DNA of 64,000 nt from Guyparkeria halophila (GCF_034479635.1 NZ_CP140153.1:441501-505500), one strand, 5' to 3'. Counted from the stretch's first letter, positions 53,652-62,616 are shown. A program made the numbers and translations. The notes: generated from the letters alone by a model not told the origin.

Positions 53652-55024
53652 AGGTAATCGTGCTGGGGGCCGGCCAGGTCGGCAGTTCGGTCGCCACCGC
53701 GCTGGCGACCGAGACCGACAACTCGGTCACGGTCGTCGATACCGACGCCGAGGCGCTCAACTGGCTGCAGGAACGTCTGGACATTCGCACGGTGACCGGC
53801 CTGGGCTCGCAGCCCAGCGTGCTCCAGGAGGCGGGGGCGGCCGATGCCGACATCCTGATCGCGGTGACGCAGTCGGATGAGACCAACATGCTCGCCTGCC
53901 AGATCGCCTGGACACTGTTCCACACGCCGACCAAGATCGCGCGGATACGGGTGACCGACTACCAGGATCACCCGGCGCTGTTCGACAACGCGGCGATCCC
54001 GGTCGACTTCATCATCAGTCCCGAGCGGCTGATCAAGGACTACATTGCCCGGCTGATCCAGTATCCCGACGCCCTGCAGGTGCGCGAGTTCGGCGACGGT
54101 CGGCTGCTGCTGATCGGCATGGAGGTCGACCGCGGCGGTCCGATGGTGGGCGAGCCCATCCATCGCCTGCGCGAACTGTTGCCGGGCATCGAGGCGCGGG
54201 TAGCGGCGATCTACCGCCACGACACGTCGGTCCCGCCCGAGGGCGACACCCGCCTGCTGGCCGGCGACGAGGTGTTTTTCCTGGCCAGGAAGAGCGACAT
54301 CCGCCGCGTGATGAGCGTGATGCGCCCGCTCGACAAGCCCTACAAGCGCATCATGATCGCCGGCGGCGGCAATATCGGCGGGGCGTTGGCGGGCAAGCTC
54401 GAGGGCGATTACCAGGTCAAGCTGATCAGCCACAATCTGCGCCGGGCGCGCGAGCTGTCGGCCGAGCTCGATCGCAGTATCGTGCTCTCGGGCAATGCCT
54501 CGGACACGGAACTGCTCGAGGAAGAGAACATCGAGGACATGGACGTCTTCCTCGCCCTGACCAACGACGACGAGGACAACATCCTCGCCGCCATGCTGGC
54601 CAAGCGCCTGGGCGCCCGGCGCGCGATGTGCATCGTCAACCGGACCGAGTACGTCGACCTGATCGAGATGGGCTCGATCGACATCGCCCTGTCGCCGCAC
54701 CAGATCACCATCGGCGAGGTGCTGACCCACCTGCGCCGTGGCGACGTGGTCAGCGTGTATTCCCTGCGCCGCGGCGCGGCCGAGGCGATCGAGATCATCG
54801 CCCGCGGCGATGAAAGTACCTCGCGAGTGGTCGGTCGGCGCATCGATGCCTTGAATCTGCCGCGCGGCACCACCATCGGCGCGATCCTGCGCGATGACGA
54901 AGTCCAGATTGCCCACCACGACACGGTGATTCGTGCCGATGATCATGTGGTGCTGTTTCTGACCGACAAGCGCCGTATCGGCGAGATCGAGCAGTTGTTC
55001 TCGGTCGGCTTCGGCTTTTTCTAG
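53648..55024 (+). CDS. trkA: Trk potassium uptake regulatory protein TrkA
   Basis: 458 aa, two RCK units in tandem. The first starts KVIVLGAGQVGSSVATAL and the second IMIAGGGNIGGALAGKL near residue 234, both with GxGxxG-type nucleotide loops. It gates the TrkH channel in response to NAD(H)/ATP. trkH follows after a 287-base spacer that contains a palindromic element. Confidence 0.96.
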   Translation: MKVIVLGAGQVGSSVATALATETDNSVTVVDTDAEALNWLQERLDIRTVTGLGSQPSVLQEAGAADADILIAVTQSDETNMLACQIAWTLFHTPTKIARIRVTDYQDHPALFDNAAIPVDFIISPERLIKDYIARLIQYPDALQVREFGDGRLLLIGMEVDRGGPMVGEPIHRLRELLPGIEARVAAIYRHDTSVPPEGDTRLLAGDEVFFLARKSDIRRVMSVMRPLDKPYKRIMIAGGGNIGGALAGKLEGDYQVKLISHNLRRARELSAELDRSIVLSGNASDTELLEEENIEDMDVFLALTNDDEDNILAAMLAKRLGARRAMCIVNRTEYVDLIEMGSIDIALSPHQITIGEVLTHLRRGDVVSVYSLRRGAAEAIEIIARGDESTSRVVGRRIDALNLPRGTTIGAILRDDEVQIAHHDTVIRADDHVVLFLTDKRRIGEIEQLFSVGFGFF

Positions 55025-55291
55025 GGAAGATCTTCACGAATGTCATACCGCTCTGCGTGCCTTGAAGCGGGTAGATGCAAGGCGACCGTCCGCCGTGGAA
55101 GGGTGACTCCCTTTCCAAGGACGGCAACGCCGCAGATGCGCGGTTCAAGGCGCGCCCTGCGGGGCTCGGCGAGCCGCCCGTCCCCCGCGTTGCAATGTGT
55201 TGGCGAGGTCGCCGACACGCCGGCGACACGCGCCTTGATCACGAACGGCTCGCCACGCCAGAGCGGCATGGCATTCGTGCAGATCGTCCCT
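55023..55291. mobile_element. MITE-like palindromic element between trkA and trkH
   Basis: The first about 38 bases (from AGGGAAGATCTTCACGAATG at 55023) recur as an inverted copy at the right end (ending 55291). The first 33 aligned positions have about 29 matches. The interior of about 190 bases is GC-rich, with further small palindromes such as GGCTCGGCGAGCC. No transposase and no clear target duplication are seen. The left end starts within the trkA stop codon. Confidence 0.55.
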
Positions 55292-55311
55292 GACGTCGGC
55301 AGCGAGAACCA

Positions 55312-56763
55312 ATGCAATTCCTGATCGTCATCCGTATTCTCGGGATCCTCCTGATGGTCTTCGGCCTGACCTTCATCCCGCCGTGGTTGGTCGGCTGGGT
55401 GATGGGGGACGCCAACCTGACGCCCTTTACCCTGAGCTTCGTGATCAGCGTCACGCTCGGCGGCATCCTCTGGAGCCTGACCCGCAACTACCGCCGTGAG
55501 CTGAAGCTGCGCGACGGGCTGCTGATCGTGGTGTCGTTCTGGGTCGTGCTGGGCCTGATCGGCTCGACGCCGATCTACCTGCAGCCGGAACTGGGCCTGA
55601 GCTTCACCCAGGCGGTGTTCGAATCGGTCTCGGGCATCACCACCACCGGGGCGACGGTGATCACGGGGCTCGACGAGTTGCCGCGCTCGCTGTTGTTCTA
55701 TCGCCAGCAACTCCAGTGGCTCGGCGGCCTGGGGATCATCGTGTTGGTGGTCGCCTTCCTGCCGCTGCTGGGCGTGGGCGGCATGCAGCTTTACAAGGGC
55801 GAGATGACCGGCCCGATCAAGGATTCGCGCCTCTCGGGGCGCATCTCGGAGACCGCCAAGGTCCTCTGGCTGGTCTACACCGGCATCACCGTGTTCTGTG
55901 CCCTGGTCTACAAGATCGGCGGGATGACCTGGTTCGATGCCGTCAGCCACGCCTTTTCGACGGTCGCCACCGGCGGGTTCTCCACCCACGACGCGAGTTT
56001 CGGCTATTTCCAGAGCCCGAGCATGCAGGTCGCGGCGATGATCTTCATGATTCTCGGGGCGATGCCCATGGCGCTGCACTTCATCGCGCTGCGCCACGGC
56101 TCGTTGCGCGCCTATTGGCGGAGCGCCGAGGTGCGCTTCTATTTCGGCTGGATGGCTGCGATCGCTGCGATGGTGGTGGTGTTCTTTCTCGTCAACCTGC
56201 CCGACGGCAGCTGGCTGGAGACGGTGCGCCTGAACCTGTTCAACCTGGTTTCGTTTGCCACGACGACGGGATACACCGCCACCGATCACACCGCCTACGG
56301 GCCGTTTTTGATGCTGTTGCTGGTGATGACCACCGTCATCGGGGGCTGCGCCGGCTCGACCACCGGCGGGATGAAGTCGGTGCGGGTGATGCTGCTGGCC
56401 CGCCAGGGTTTCCACGAGGTGCGTCGCCTGATCCATCCGCACGCGGTGTTCGTCATCCGCCTGAGTGGCCGACCGCTCGACCCGGGCGTGATCAGCGCCG
56501 TCTGGGCCTTCTTCGCCGCCTGGATGTTTACCTTCCTGTTCTTCTTCTTCGCCATGCTGTTCACGGGCATGGATATCGAATCGGCGCTGGGGGCAGTGCT
56601 CGCCACCCTGGCCAACCTCGGCCCCGGCATCGGTTCGGTGGCCAGCAACTTTGCCGGCGAATCCGACACGGTGTTGTGGCTGGGCATGATGGCGATGATC
56701 CTTGGCCGCCTGGAGATCTTCACCGTGCTGGCCATTCTGCTGCCGATGTTCTGGCGGCGATGA
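55312..56763 (+). CDS. trkH: Trk potassium transporter membrane subunit TrkH
   Basis: 483 aa with ten membrane helices. The filter loops are SGITTTGATV, ATGGFSTHD, ATTTGYTATD and TLANLGPGIGSV. CAGSTTGGMKSVRV in the middle is typical of TrkH. It forms with TrkA the second K+ uptake system of the window. The stop overlaps the start of the acyltransferase gene. Confidence 0.95.
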   Translation: MQFLIVIRILGILLMVFGLTFIPPWLVGWVMGDANLTPFTLSFVISVTLGGILWSLTRNYRRELKLRDGLLIVVSFWVVLGLIGSTPIYLQPELGLSFTQAVFESVSGITTTGATVITGLDELPRSLLFYRQQLQWLGGLGIIVLVVAFLPLLGVGGMQLYKGEMTGPIKDSRLSGRISETAKVLWLVYTGITVFCALVYKIGGMTWFDAVSHAFSTVATGGFSTHDASFGYFQSPSMQVAAMIFMILGAMPMALHFIALRHGSLRAYWRSAEVRFYFGWMAAIAAMVVVFFLVNLPDGSWLETVRLNLFNLVSFATTTGYTATDHTAYGPFLMLLLVMTTVIGGCAGSTTGGMKSVRVMLLARQGFHEVRRLIHPHAVFVIRLSGRPLDPGVISAVWAFFAAWMFTFLFFFFAMLFTGMDIESALGAVLATLANLGPGIGSVASNFAGESDTVLWLGMMAMILGRLEIFTVLAILLPMFWRR

Positions 56764-57698
56764 CTCGCCGGAGTGCCGCTGTCGGTCCGCCGGCCTTTCG
56801 GCGCGGGCTGCTCGCCCCGCGTTACTGGCCGACCTGGCTGGGGATTGGCCTGCTGCGACTGCTGGCCGTCGGCGGGCATCCGCTGCGCCGTGCGGTGGCA
56901 CGGCTGCTTGCCGGGCTCTACCGGCGCGTCAATCCGCGCCGGGTCGGCATCATCGCCACCAACCTCCGCCTGTGTTTCCCGCATAAGACGGCCGCGACCC
57001 GTGAGCAGTGGCTGCGCGAGTACCTGGAACGGCACATGCTCGCGTTGCTCGATCTCGGCCGCATTCGCCGCGCGCGCCGTGGTGAGCTGACCCGTCAGAC
57101 CGAGATCGAGGGGCAGGCGGTTCTCGACCGGTTGCGCGTCGAGCCCGGCCTGATCCTGACCGTGCACAGTGTCGGCCTGGAGTGGGCCGCGGCCATGCTG
57201 GCCGAGACGGTCGAGGGCTCGACCATCTACAAGCCCTTTGCCGACAACCCGGTGATCGACTGGTGGTTCAGTGGGATGCGCACCCGGCATGGCACCGAGG
57301 CCCTGCCGCGCGAACGTGGCATGGGGCCGCATCTGCGCGCCCTGCGCTCGGGGCGGAGTTTCTTCTATATCGCCGACGAGGATCTGGGCGCCGAGCACAG
57401 TGTCTTCGCGCCCTTCTTCGGTGTGGAGAAGGCGACCCTGCCGCTGGCGGGCAAGCTGGCGCGGGCCAGTCGGCGGCCGGTCTATCCGGTGATCGGTCAG
57501 CTCGATCAGGTCACCGGGCGGTACCGGTTGCGCTTTCTCGAGCCGGTCGAGTTGCCGGCCGGTAACGACCGCGAGGCGGCCACCGCGATCAACCGCGTGA
57601 TCGAGGCGCTGGTGGTCGATGATCCGGCCCAGTTGATGTGGTCGCTCAAGTACTTCAAGACCACGCCGCCGGGCGAGGATGATCGCTACCGGGATTGA
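56760..57698 (+). CDS. LpxL/HtrB-family lipid A acyltransferase
   Basis: 312 aa. N-terminal hydrophobic anchor, then the HxxxxE/D acyltransferase motif in TVHSVGLEWAAAM, RERGMGPHLRALRSG, and DEDLGAEHSVFAPFFGVEKATLPLAGKLA. This order fits secondary acyltransferases that add laurate or myristate to lipid A. ATG 56760 overlaps trkH. It is convergent with a second gene of the same family and same length. Confidence 0.9.
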   Translation: MTRRSAAVGPPAFRRGLLAPRYWPTWLGIGLLRLLAVGGHPLRRAVARLLAGLYRRVNPRRVGIIATNLRLCFPHKTAATREQWLREYLERHMLALLDLGRIRRARRGELTRQTEIEGQAVLDRLRVEPGLILTVHSVGLEWAAAMLAETVEGSTIYKPFADNPVIDWWFSGMRTRHGTEALPRERGMGPHLRALRSGRSFFYIADEDLGAEHSVFAPFFGVEKATLPLAGKLARASRRPVYPVIGQLDQVTGRYRLRFLEPVELPAGNDREAATAINRVIEALVVDDPAQLMWSLKYFKTTPPGEDDRYRD

Positions 57699-57715
57699 CC
57701 GGCGGACGCCTGCCG

Positions 57716-58654
57716 TCAGTCTTCCTGACGCTGCTCGCGCCGGATCCGGCCGCTGGCCTGGCGCCGAAAGCGCGGGTAGGTCCACTGGTACTGGGCGGGG
57801 TTCTCCCGCACGACCCGCTCGACCTCGCGGTTGAGGGCCGCGGCCGCCTCGGCCGGGTCCTCATGAGCGATGGGCTCGGCGACGGCTGCGTAGTGAATCG
57901 CAAACCCGCGGGCCTCGGGCAGCCGTTCGGCCCAGCCGGTGAAGGCGGCCGCGCCGGTGCGTCGAGCCAACGTACGGATCAGGGTCATGGTCAATGCCGG
58001 CTGACCGAAGAACGGCGCCATGACGCCCTCGCCGTGTCGTGGTGCCTGATCGGGCAGGATGGCGACCAGCTCGCCGCGCTTGAGCGCGCGCAAGGCCTTT
58101 CGCACCCCGCCGAGGTTGGCCGGGGCCATGTCGGCGCCGAAGCCCGAACGCAGTTCCACCAGCAGGGCTTCCATGGCCGGCTCGCGTGGCGGGCGGTACA
58201 TGACGGTCGTGGGCGTGCGGATGCCGGTCATCAGCCCGCCCAGTTCCCAGTTCCCCATGTGAGGAGCGAGTAGGATCGCGCCTCGCCCTTTTTCCAGCGC
58301 CCGCTCGATCTGCTCGAATCCGGGCATGCCGGTCACGATGGGCTCGATTCGCTCGCGGGGCCAGCGCCAGGTGGTGCCGGTCTCGATCAGGCCCATGCCG
58401 GTCTCGATCAGGCTGCGTCGAGCTAGGCGGGCACGTTCGTCGGGGTCAAGTTCCGGCAGGCAGCGCGCGAGGTTGTCTTCGACGGTGCGTCGCGTCTTGC
58501 CGTTGGTCACCCAGAACAGCCGTCCGATCACTCGACCCAGCCGCTGCGCCCCGGCGAGTGACAGCCCGCCGAGCAGGCGGAGCAGCAGGCCCGCCAGTCC
58601 GACGCGCAGTCTCCCGCGCAATCGGTACCAGGCGCTGTCCCGGCGTCGGCTCAT
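57716..58654 (-). CDS. LpxL/HtrB-family lipid A acyltransferase
   Basis: 312 aa. Membrane anchor (about 15-35), TRRTVEDNLARCLPEL near residue 53, catalytic ILLAPHMGNWELGG (HxxxxE), RPPREPAMEALL, and LPDQAPRHGEGVMAPFFGQPALTMTLI. This copy is closer to the typical LpxL pattern than its neighbour. It overlaps ttcA by 4 bases and is co-transcribed with it. Confidence 0.93.
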   Translation of the reverse strand: MSRRRDSAWYRLRGRLRVGLAGLLLRLLGGLSLAGAQRLGRVIGRLFWVTNGKTRRTVEDNLARCLPELDPDERARLARRSLIETGMGLIETGTTWRWPRERIEPIVTGMPGFEQIERALEKGRGAILLAPHMGNWELGGLMTGIRTPTTVMYRPPREPAMEALLVELRSGFGADMAPANLGGVRKALRALKRGELVAILPDQAPRHGEGVMAPFFGQPALTMTLIRTLARRTGAAAFTGWAERLPEARGFAIHYAAVAEPIAHEDPAEAAAALNREVERVVRENPAQYQWTYPRFRRQASGRIRREQRQED

Positions 58655-59517
58655 GATTGTTGTGCCGTGAGCGGGGCGGCGTGCGCCATGGCATGGGCCT
58701 GGGCCTGGTGTTGGGCTTGGGCGTGCGCGATCGCCCGGTCGGCGCCGTCGGCGACCAGCGGTGCGATCGCCGACCTGAGTGAGTGGAACAGCTGGCCATT
58801 GCCCTGCTCTTCGGTCGCGAGCAGCTGCTTGAAGTGTTCGCGCTGGGTCGGCATGGCAAAGCAGGCGGGGCAGTTGTCGTTGATCACCGGCAGCTCGAAG
58901 CGGCGGGCGAAGTCGACCAGGGCCGATTCGCGCACGTCGACCAGCGGGCGGATGATGCGCACGTCGCCGGCATCGTTGAGGTAATGCGCCTTCATGGTGT
59001 TGAGCTTGCCACCGTGGAACGCACTCATCATGAAGCTCTCGGCGAGATCGTCGAGGTGTTGGGCCAGTGCCAGCACGTTGAAGCCTTCCTCGCGGGCGAG
59101 ACGATAGATCAGCCCACGCTTGAGCCGCGAGCAGAACGAGCAGTAGGAGTCCCCGCTCATGTGGTCGTCGGCCAGCGCGACGATGTCTTCCTGCACCCGG
59201 TAGTGGCGCACGCCGAGGGTTTCGAGGTAACCACTGAGCGGGCCGGGGTCGAAACCGGGCACCATCGGGTCGACGGTGACCGCGGCGATCTCGAAATCGA
59301 TCGGGGCGCGTCGCTGGATATGCCGCAGGATGTGCAGCAGCGAGAGCGAGTCCTTGCCGCCGGACAGCCCCAGCAAGACTCGGTCGCCGTGATGCAGCAT
59401 CTGATAGTGCATCACGGCGCGGGCGACCTGTTTCTGCAGCCCGCGGCCGGGTGTGGCCCAGCGCCCTTTGGGCGTATCGGCGATATCGACGGGATCGTTC
59501 TTCAGGGTGACGGGCAT
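58651..59517 (-). CDS. ttcA: tRNA 2-thiocytidine synthetase TtcA
   Basis: 288 aa. Thiolates C32 of tRNA using an iron-sulfur cluster. The PP-loop LLGLSGGKDSLSLL, the CxxC in SYCSFCSRLKRG and the third Cys in NDNCPACFAMP are visible. After the normal end come about 25 residues of Ala, His and Gln (HAQAQHQAQAHAMAH), encoded by imprecise repeats; this tail is not typical of the family. Confidence 0.95.
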   Translation of the reverse strand: MPVTLKNDPVDIADTPKGRWATPGRGLQKQVARAVMHYQMLHHGDRVLLGLSGGKDSLSLLHILRHIQRRAPIDFEIAAVTVDPMVPGFDPGPLSGYLETLGVRHYRVQEDIVALADDHMSGDSYCSFCSRLKRGLIYRLAREEGFNVLALAQHLDDLAESFMMSAFHGGKLNTMKAHYLNDAGDVRIIRPLVDVRESALVDFARRFELPVINDNCPACFAMPTQREHFKQLLATEEQGNGQLFHSLRSAIAPLVADGADRAIAHAQAQHQAQAHAMAHAAPLTAQQS

Positions 59518-59599
59518 GGGACGGCTCGATGGAGTCGTTGATGATGGACGGCCATCTTACCAGTCGTGATCCGGCCGCGGCCTCGCCGTATCGCGCGGG

Positions 59600-59860
59600 C
59601 TATTCGTCGTAGAGGGGGCGGCCGCGGTAGTAGCCGCGGATGCGCGGGCCGGGTTGAGCGGGCTCTTGAGGTTCGGCGGCAGTCGCGGGCTGGTCGAGCG
59701 ATGCGGCGAGGGCCTGGACCGCCGGATCCTCGCTCGCCCGGGCAAGGCGCAGCAGGCGCTGCTCGACGCCGTAGCGAGACATGTCGACGGTGATCCCCAT
59801 GTCCTTTTCCAGGGCGCGCTTGAGTTCGATCAGGCGTTGCATTTGCTCGCGTTGTGACAT
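59600..59860 (-). CDS. Small hypothetical protein
   Basis: 86 aa, soluble. A helical N-terminal part (MSQREQMQRLIELKRALEKDMGITVDMSRYGVEQRLLRLAR) is followed by a Pro/Ala/Gln-rich stretch and a C-terminal GYYRGRPLYDE. GGAG stands 8 bases before the start at 59860. No family is recognised. It lies upstream of ttcA with an 82-base gap. Confidence 0.6.
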   Translation of the reverse strand: MSQREQMQRLIELKRALEKDMGITVDMSRYGVEQRLLRLARASEDPAVQALAASLDQPATAAEPQEPAQPGPRIRGYYRGRPLYDE

Positions 59861-60090
59861 GAGGGTCTCCGGTGAGGCATTGACGTCGAGTTAGCAATAT
59901 CCACACCATGGCGCCGGCCCCCCGCCATGGCGGCCAGTCGTCGATCGGGCATCAACCGTTGCACCGGTACGGAGCGTGTCGGCCGCCGGCTGCGCGGTAA
60001 CGAGGCGTTGTCGATCCATACCAAGTTTCCCTAGACTGAATCCGGCCATCCGGCCTGTTCGTCCATCGCAGCCAATCGAGGTCCGCCAGC

Positions 60091-61041
60091 ATGCGTGCGC
60101 TCTATCCCCCGATCGAACCCCTGGTCAATCACAGCCTGCCGGTCGGCGATGGGCATGTCCTGCATGTCGAGGAGTGTGGTCGGCTGACCGGTCTGCCGGT
60201 GCTGTTCCTGCACGGTGGGCCCGGGGCGGGCTGCACCCCGATGCATCGACGGTTCTTCGATCCGGATCGTTACCGCATCGTCCTGCCGGACCAGCGTGGT
60301 GCGGGGCGTTCGACGCCGCATGCCGGGCTGGAAGCGAATACGACCGCCGACCTGATCGCGGATCTGGAATTGCTCCGTGAGACCTTGGGCATCGACCGCT
60401 GGCTGGTCTTCGGTGGCTCCTGGGGCTCGACCCTGGCCCTGGCCTATGCCCAGGCCCACCCTGAGCGGGTGACCGGCCTGATCCTGCGGGGCGTGTTTCT
60501 CTGTCGTCGGCAGGACATCCGCTGGTTCTACCAGGATGGCGCCTCGCACGTGTTCCCCGATTACTGGCGCGATTACCTCGAGCCGATTCCCGCCGCCGAG
60601 CGTGCTGACCTGGTCGCCGCCTATCACCGTCTGCTCAATGGCGACGACCAGATCGCCCAGTACCAGGCCGCGCGGGCCTGGTCGGTGTGGGAGGGGCGCT
60701 GTGCCACGTTGCGGCCTGAGCCCGAGGTGGTGGACTACTTCGCCGATGCCCATCACGCCCTGTCGATCGCCCGGATCGAAAACCACTATTTCACGAACGA
60801 TTCGTTCCTCGAGACACCGCTACTCGATGGCATGGATCGCCTGGCCGACATCCCGGGGCACATCGTCCATGGACGTTACGACATGGTCTGTCCCATCGAC
60901 CAGGCCTTTGCGCTGCACGAGCGTTGGCCGAATGCCACGTTCGAGGTGATCGATGATGCCGGTCATGCGGCGAGCGAGGCGGGGATCGTCGATGCGCTGG
61001 TGCGTGCCACCGACCGATTCGCCGACGAGGCGCGTTCATGA
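60091..61041 (+). CDS. pip: Proline iminopeptidase
   Basis: 316 aa alpha/beta hydrolase that releases N-terminal proline. HGGPGAGC oxyanion region, [12 protein letters not shown], nucleophile elbow [11 protein letters not shown], catalytic Asp in GRYDMVCP and His in DDAGHAASE are all present. GAGG is 10 bases before ATG 60091. It overlaps dtd by 4 bases. Confidence 0.95.
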   Translation: MRALYPPIEPLVNHSLPVGDGHVLHVEECGRLTGLPVLFLHGGPGAGCTPMHRRFFDPDRYRIVLPDQRGAGRSTPHAGLEANTTADLIADLELLRETLGIDRWLVFGGSWGSTLALAYAQAHPERVTGLILRGVFLCRRQDIRWFYQDGASHVFPDYWRDYLEPIPAAERADLVAAYHRLLNGDDQIAQYQAARAWSVWEGRCATLRPEPEVVDYFADAHHALSIARIENHYFTNDSFLETPLLDGMDRLADIPGHIVHGRYDMVCPIDQAFALHERWPNATFEVIDDAGHAASEAGIVDALVRATDRFADEARS

Positions 61042-61490
61042 TCGGCCTGATCCAGCGCGCGCGGCGGGGTGCCGTGCGGGTGGATGACGAGGTGGTTGGC
61101 GAAATCGGGATGGGGCTGGTCTGTCTGGTGGGGGTCGAGCAGGGGGATGGGCCGGCCGAGGCCGAGCGCCTGGCCGAGCGGGTGCTCAGTTACCGCGTAT
61201 TTCCCGACGAGGCCGGCCGGATGAATCGATCCCTGCGGCAGGCCGAGGGTGGGGTGCTGGCCGTGCCGCAATTCACGCTGGCGGCGGACACGCGCCGCGG
61301 CAATCGGCCCAGTTTCACCCCGGCGGCCGATCCCGGCGTGGCGGAAGGGCTGTTTGATGTCTTCGTCGAATCGCTCAGCCGCCGTTACCCCGGGGCGGTG
61401 GCGACCGGGCGCTTCGGCGCCGACATGCAGGTGGAGCTGGTCAATGATGGGCCGGTGACCTTTTGGCTGGAAGTGCCGCCGCCCGCTTGA
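61038..61490 (+). CDS. dtd: D-aminoacyl-tRNA deacylase
   Basis: 150 aa, normal length. Hydrolyses D-amino acids from mischarged tRNA. N-terminal [27 protein letters not shown], the SQFTL-type motif as [18 protein letters not shown] and the C-terminal [10 protein letters not shown] (Gly-cisPro-like loop) are visible. Coupled to pip by the ATGA overlap. Confidence 0.96.
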   Translation: MIGLIQRARRGAVRVDDEVVGEIGMGLVCLVGVEQGDGPAEAERLAERVLSYRVFPDEAGRMNRSLRQAEGGVLAVPQFTLAADTRRGNRPSFTPAADPGVAEGLFDVFVESLSRRYPGAVATGRFGADMQVELVNDGPVTFWLEVPPPA

Positions 61491-61538
61491 TCTGCCCGCC
61501 GCGGTGGGCCGCGTCCCGCCCAGAGAAAACGTCAGGCA

Positions 61539-61568
61539 CAAAAAAAGGCCCGCCGAGTGGCGGGCCTT
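61539..61568 (-). terminator. Terminator of soxYZ
   Basis: AAGGCCCGCC (61545-61554) pairs perfectly with 61559-61568 over a 4-base loop. On the minus strand it is followed by a run of T (complement of the A-run at 61540-61546). It lies 25 bases past the soxZ stop. Confidence 0.95.
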
Positions 61569-61592
61569 GTCCTTCGGGTAGCTCAGTCTGCC

Positions 61593-61898
61593 TTAGGCAG
61601 CCTGGGTAGCCTCGTCGGACTCGCCGGTGTTGGAGGTCCAGGAGATCTTGACCTCGTCACCTTTCTTGCCCGGTACCTTGATGTTCAGGTAGGGGTTCTT
61701 GGAAACGGCTTCCGACAGGTTGCCGTCCATGACGTTCTCACCGTTGACGGAGACCATCAGCTTCTGGATGTAGTTCGCCGGGATCTTCTCGCCGGTGGAC
61801 TTGTCTTCGCGGTTGCCGGATTCCATCGGGTGACGGATCAGGGCCTTCACGTCCAGAACGTCGCCGGCCGGAGAGATGCGCATGCGGATAGTAGACAT
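61593..61898 (-). CDS. soxZ: Thiosulfate oxidation carrier subunit SoxZ
   Basis: 101 aa, Ig-like periplasmic protein. It forms the SoxYZ carrier on which thiosulfate sulfur is bound and oxidised. The sequence RMRISPAGDVLDVKALIRHPMESG and DGNLSEAVSKNPYLNIKV is typical. No signal peptide is present: SoxZ is exported in complex with SoxY. AGAGG is 9 bases before the start at 61898. It lies 57 bases after soxY. Confidence 0.97.
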   Translation of the reverse strand: MSTIRMRISPAGDVLDVKALIRHPMESGNREDKSTGEKIPANYIQKLMVSVNGENVMDGNLSEAVSKNPYLNIKVPGKKGDEVKISWTSNTGESDEATQAA

Positions 61899-61955
61899 AA
61901 TCTATACCTCTTGGGTTATCTGTCTTTAATCAATGACTTCGGGTTCAGAGGCTGA

Positions 61956-62426
61956 TTAGCCGCCGCAGCCACCGATGGTTACCTTGACTTCCTTGGACGC
62001 CTTGTACAGCTTGCCGCCCGCGTGAACTACGCCGGTGACGTCGTCGGTCTCGCCCATGCGGATACGGGTGGAGACGAACGGGTTGGCGCCGGACAGGTCG
62101 AAGGAAGCGACCAGCGGGGTCGGGTTCTTCGATACGAAGATGGCGACCTTGTCGGAGTCGGCGATGGAAGACTCGACGGTGACCGGGACAACCGCGCCGT
62201 TCTCGGCGATGTCCGGGGCCTTGACGGAGACGTCGCCGGACTCGGCAGCGTCAGAAGAACCGAACAGCTCGTTCAGGCCGTTGTCCATGCTCTCGGAATC
62301 GAAAGCGGCAGACGGCCAGTCGGCCGCCAGAACCGCACGCGGGGACAGCAGGCCGGCACCAACAGCCAGACCAGCAGCACTGGCAGCGAGGCTGCCCTTC
62401 AGAAATACGCGACGCTTGGTTTGCAT
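61956..62426 (-). CDS. soxY: Thiosulfate oxidation carrier protein SoxY
   Basis: 156 aa. A Tat signal (RRVFLKG, then a hydrophobic core and AVLAA cleavage site) is followed by the SoxY domain. It ends in the swinging arm GGCGG, whose Cys carries the sulfane/sulfonate intermediates. GAGGAG is 8 bases before the start at 62426. Other sox genes (soxA, X, B, C, D) are not in the window. Confidence 0.98.
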   Translation of the reverse strand: MQTKRRVFLKGSLAASAAGLAVGAGLLSPRAVLAADWPSAAFDSESMDNGLNELFGSSDAAESGDVSVKAPDIAENGAVVPVTVESSIADSDKVAIFVSKNPTPLVASFDLSGANPFVSTRIRMGETDDVTGVVHAGGKLYKASKEVKVTIGGCGG

Positions 62427-62471
62427 ATCTTAACTCCTCGTTAATGTGTGGGTGTCCACGCCTTCAGTGAA

Positions 62472-62486
62472 GCATGGCCCGTGCCA
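62472..62486 (-). promoter_or_regulatory. Sigma-54 (-24/-12) promoter of soxYZ
   Basis: On the minus strand, TGGCACGGGCCATGC has the -24 TGGCAC and -12 TGC elements with the invariant GG-N10-GC spacing; one base of TTGC is changed (ATGC). Transcription would start near 62460, about 34 bases before soxY. The upstream neighbour is a sigma-54 activator gene. Confidence 0.75.
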
Positions 62487-62536
62487 GATTTGTAACTCAT
62501 TGTCGTAGCAGGGGAATGTGGGGTTTGGGGCGCCCG

Positions 62537-62581
62537 TTGCAAGTTGCAATCTGCAATATTGATGCGTCCGGCATTGCAATG
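62537..62581 (-). promoter_or_regulatory. Candidate upstream activator sites of soxYZ
   Basis: A cluster of TTGCAA/TGCAA words (62537-62556) and the perfect palindrome CATTGCAATG (62572-62581) lie about 65-110 bases upstream of the -12 element, the usual range for enhancer sites bound by sigma-54 activators. Confidence 0.55.
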
Positions 62582-62616
62582 AGTCCGGCCGCGTTCAGTG
62601 CAAGGGCGCGTGGCGA

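Noticed and set aside
55040-55324. 94-codon frame inside the trkA-trkH spacer
   Set aside because: It runs through the palindromic element, and the opposite strand is equally open; no ribosome site or domain was found.
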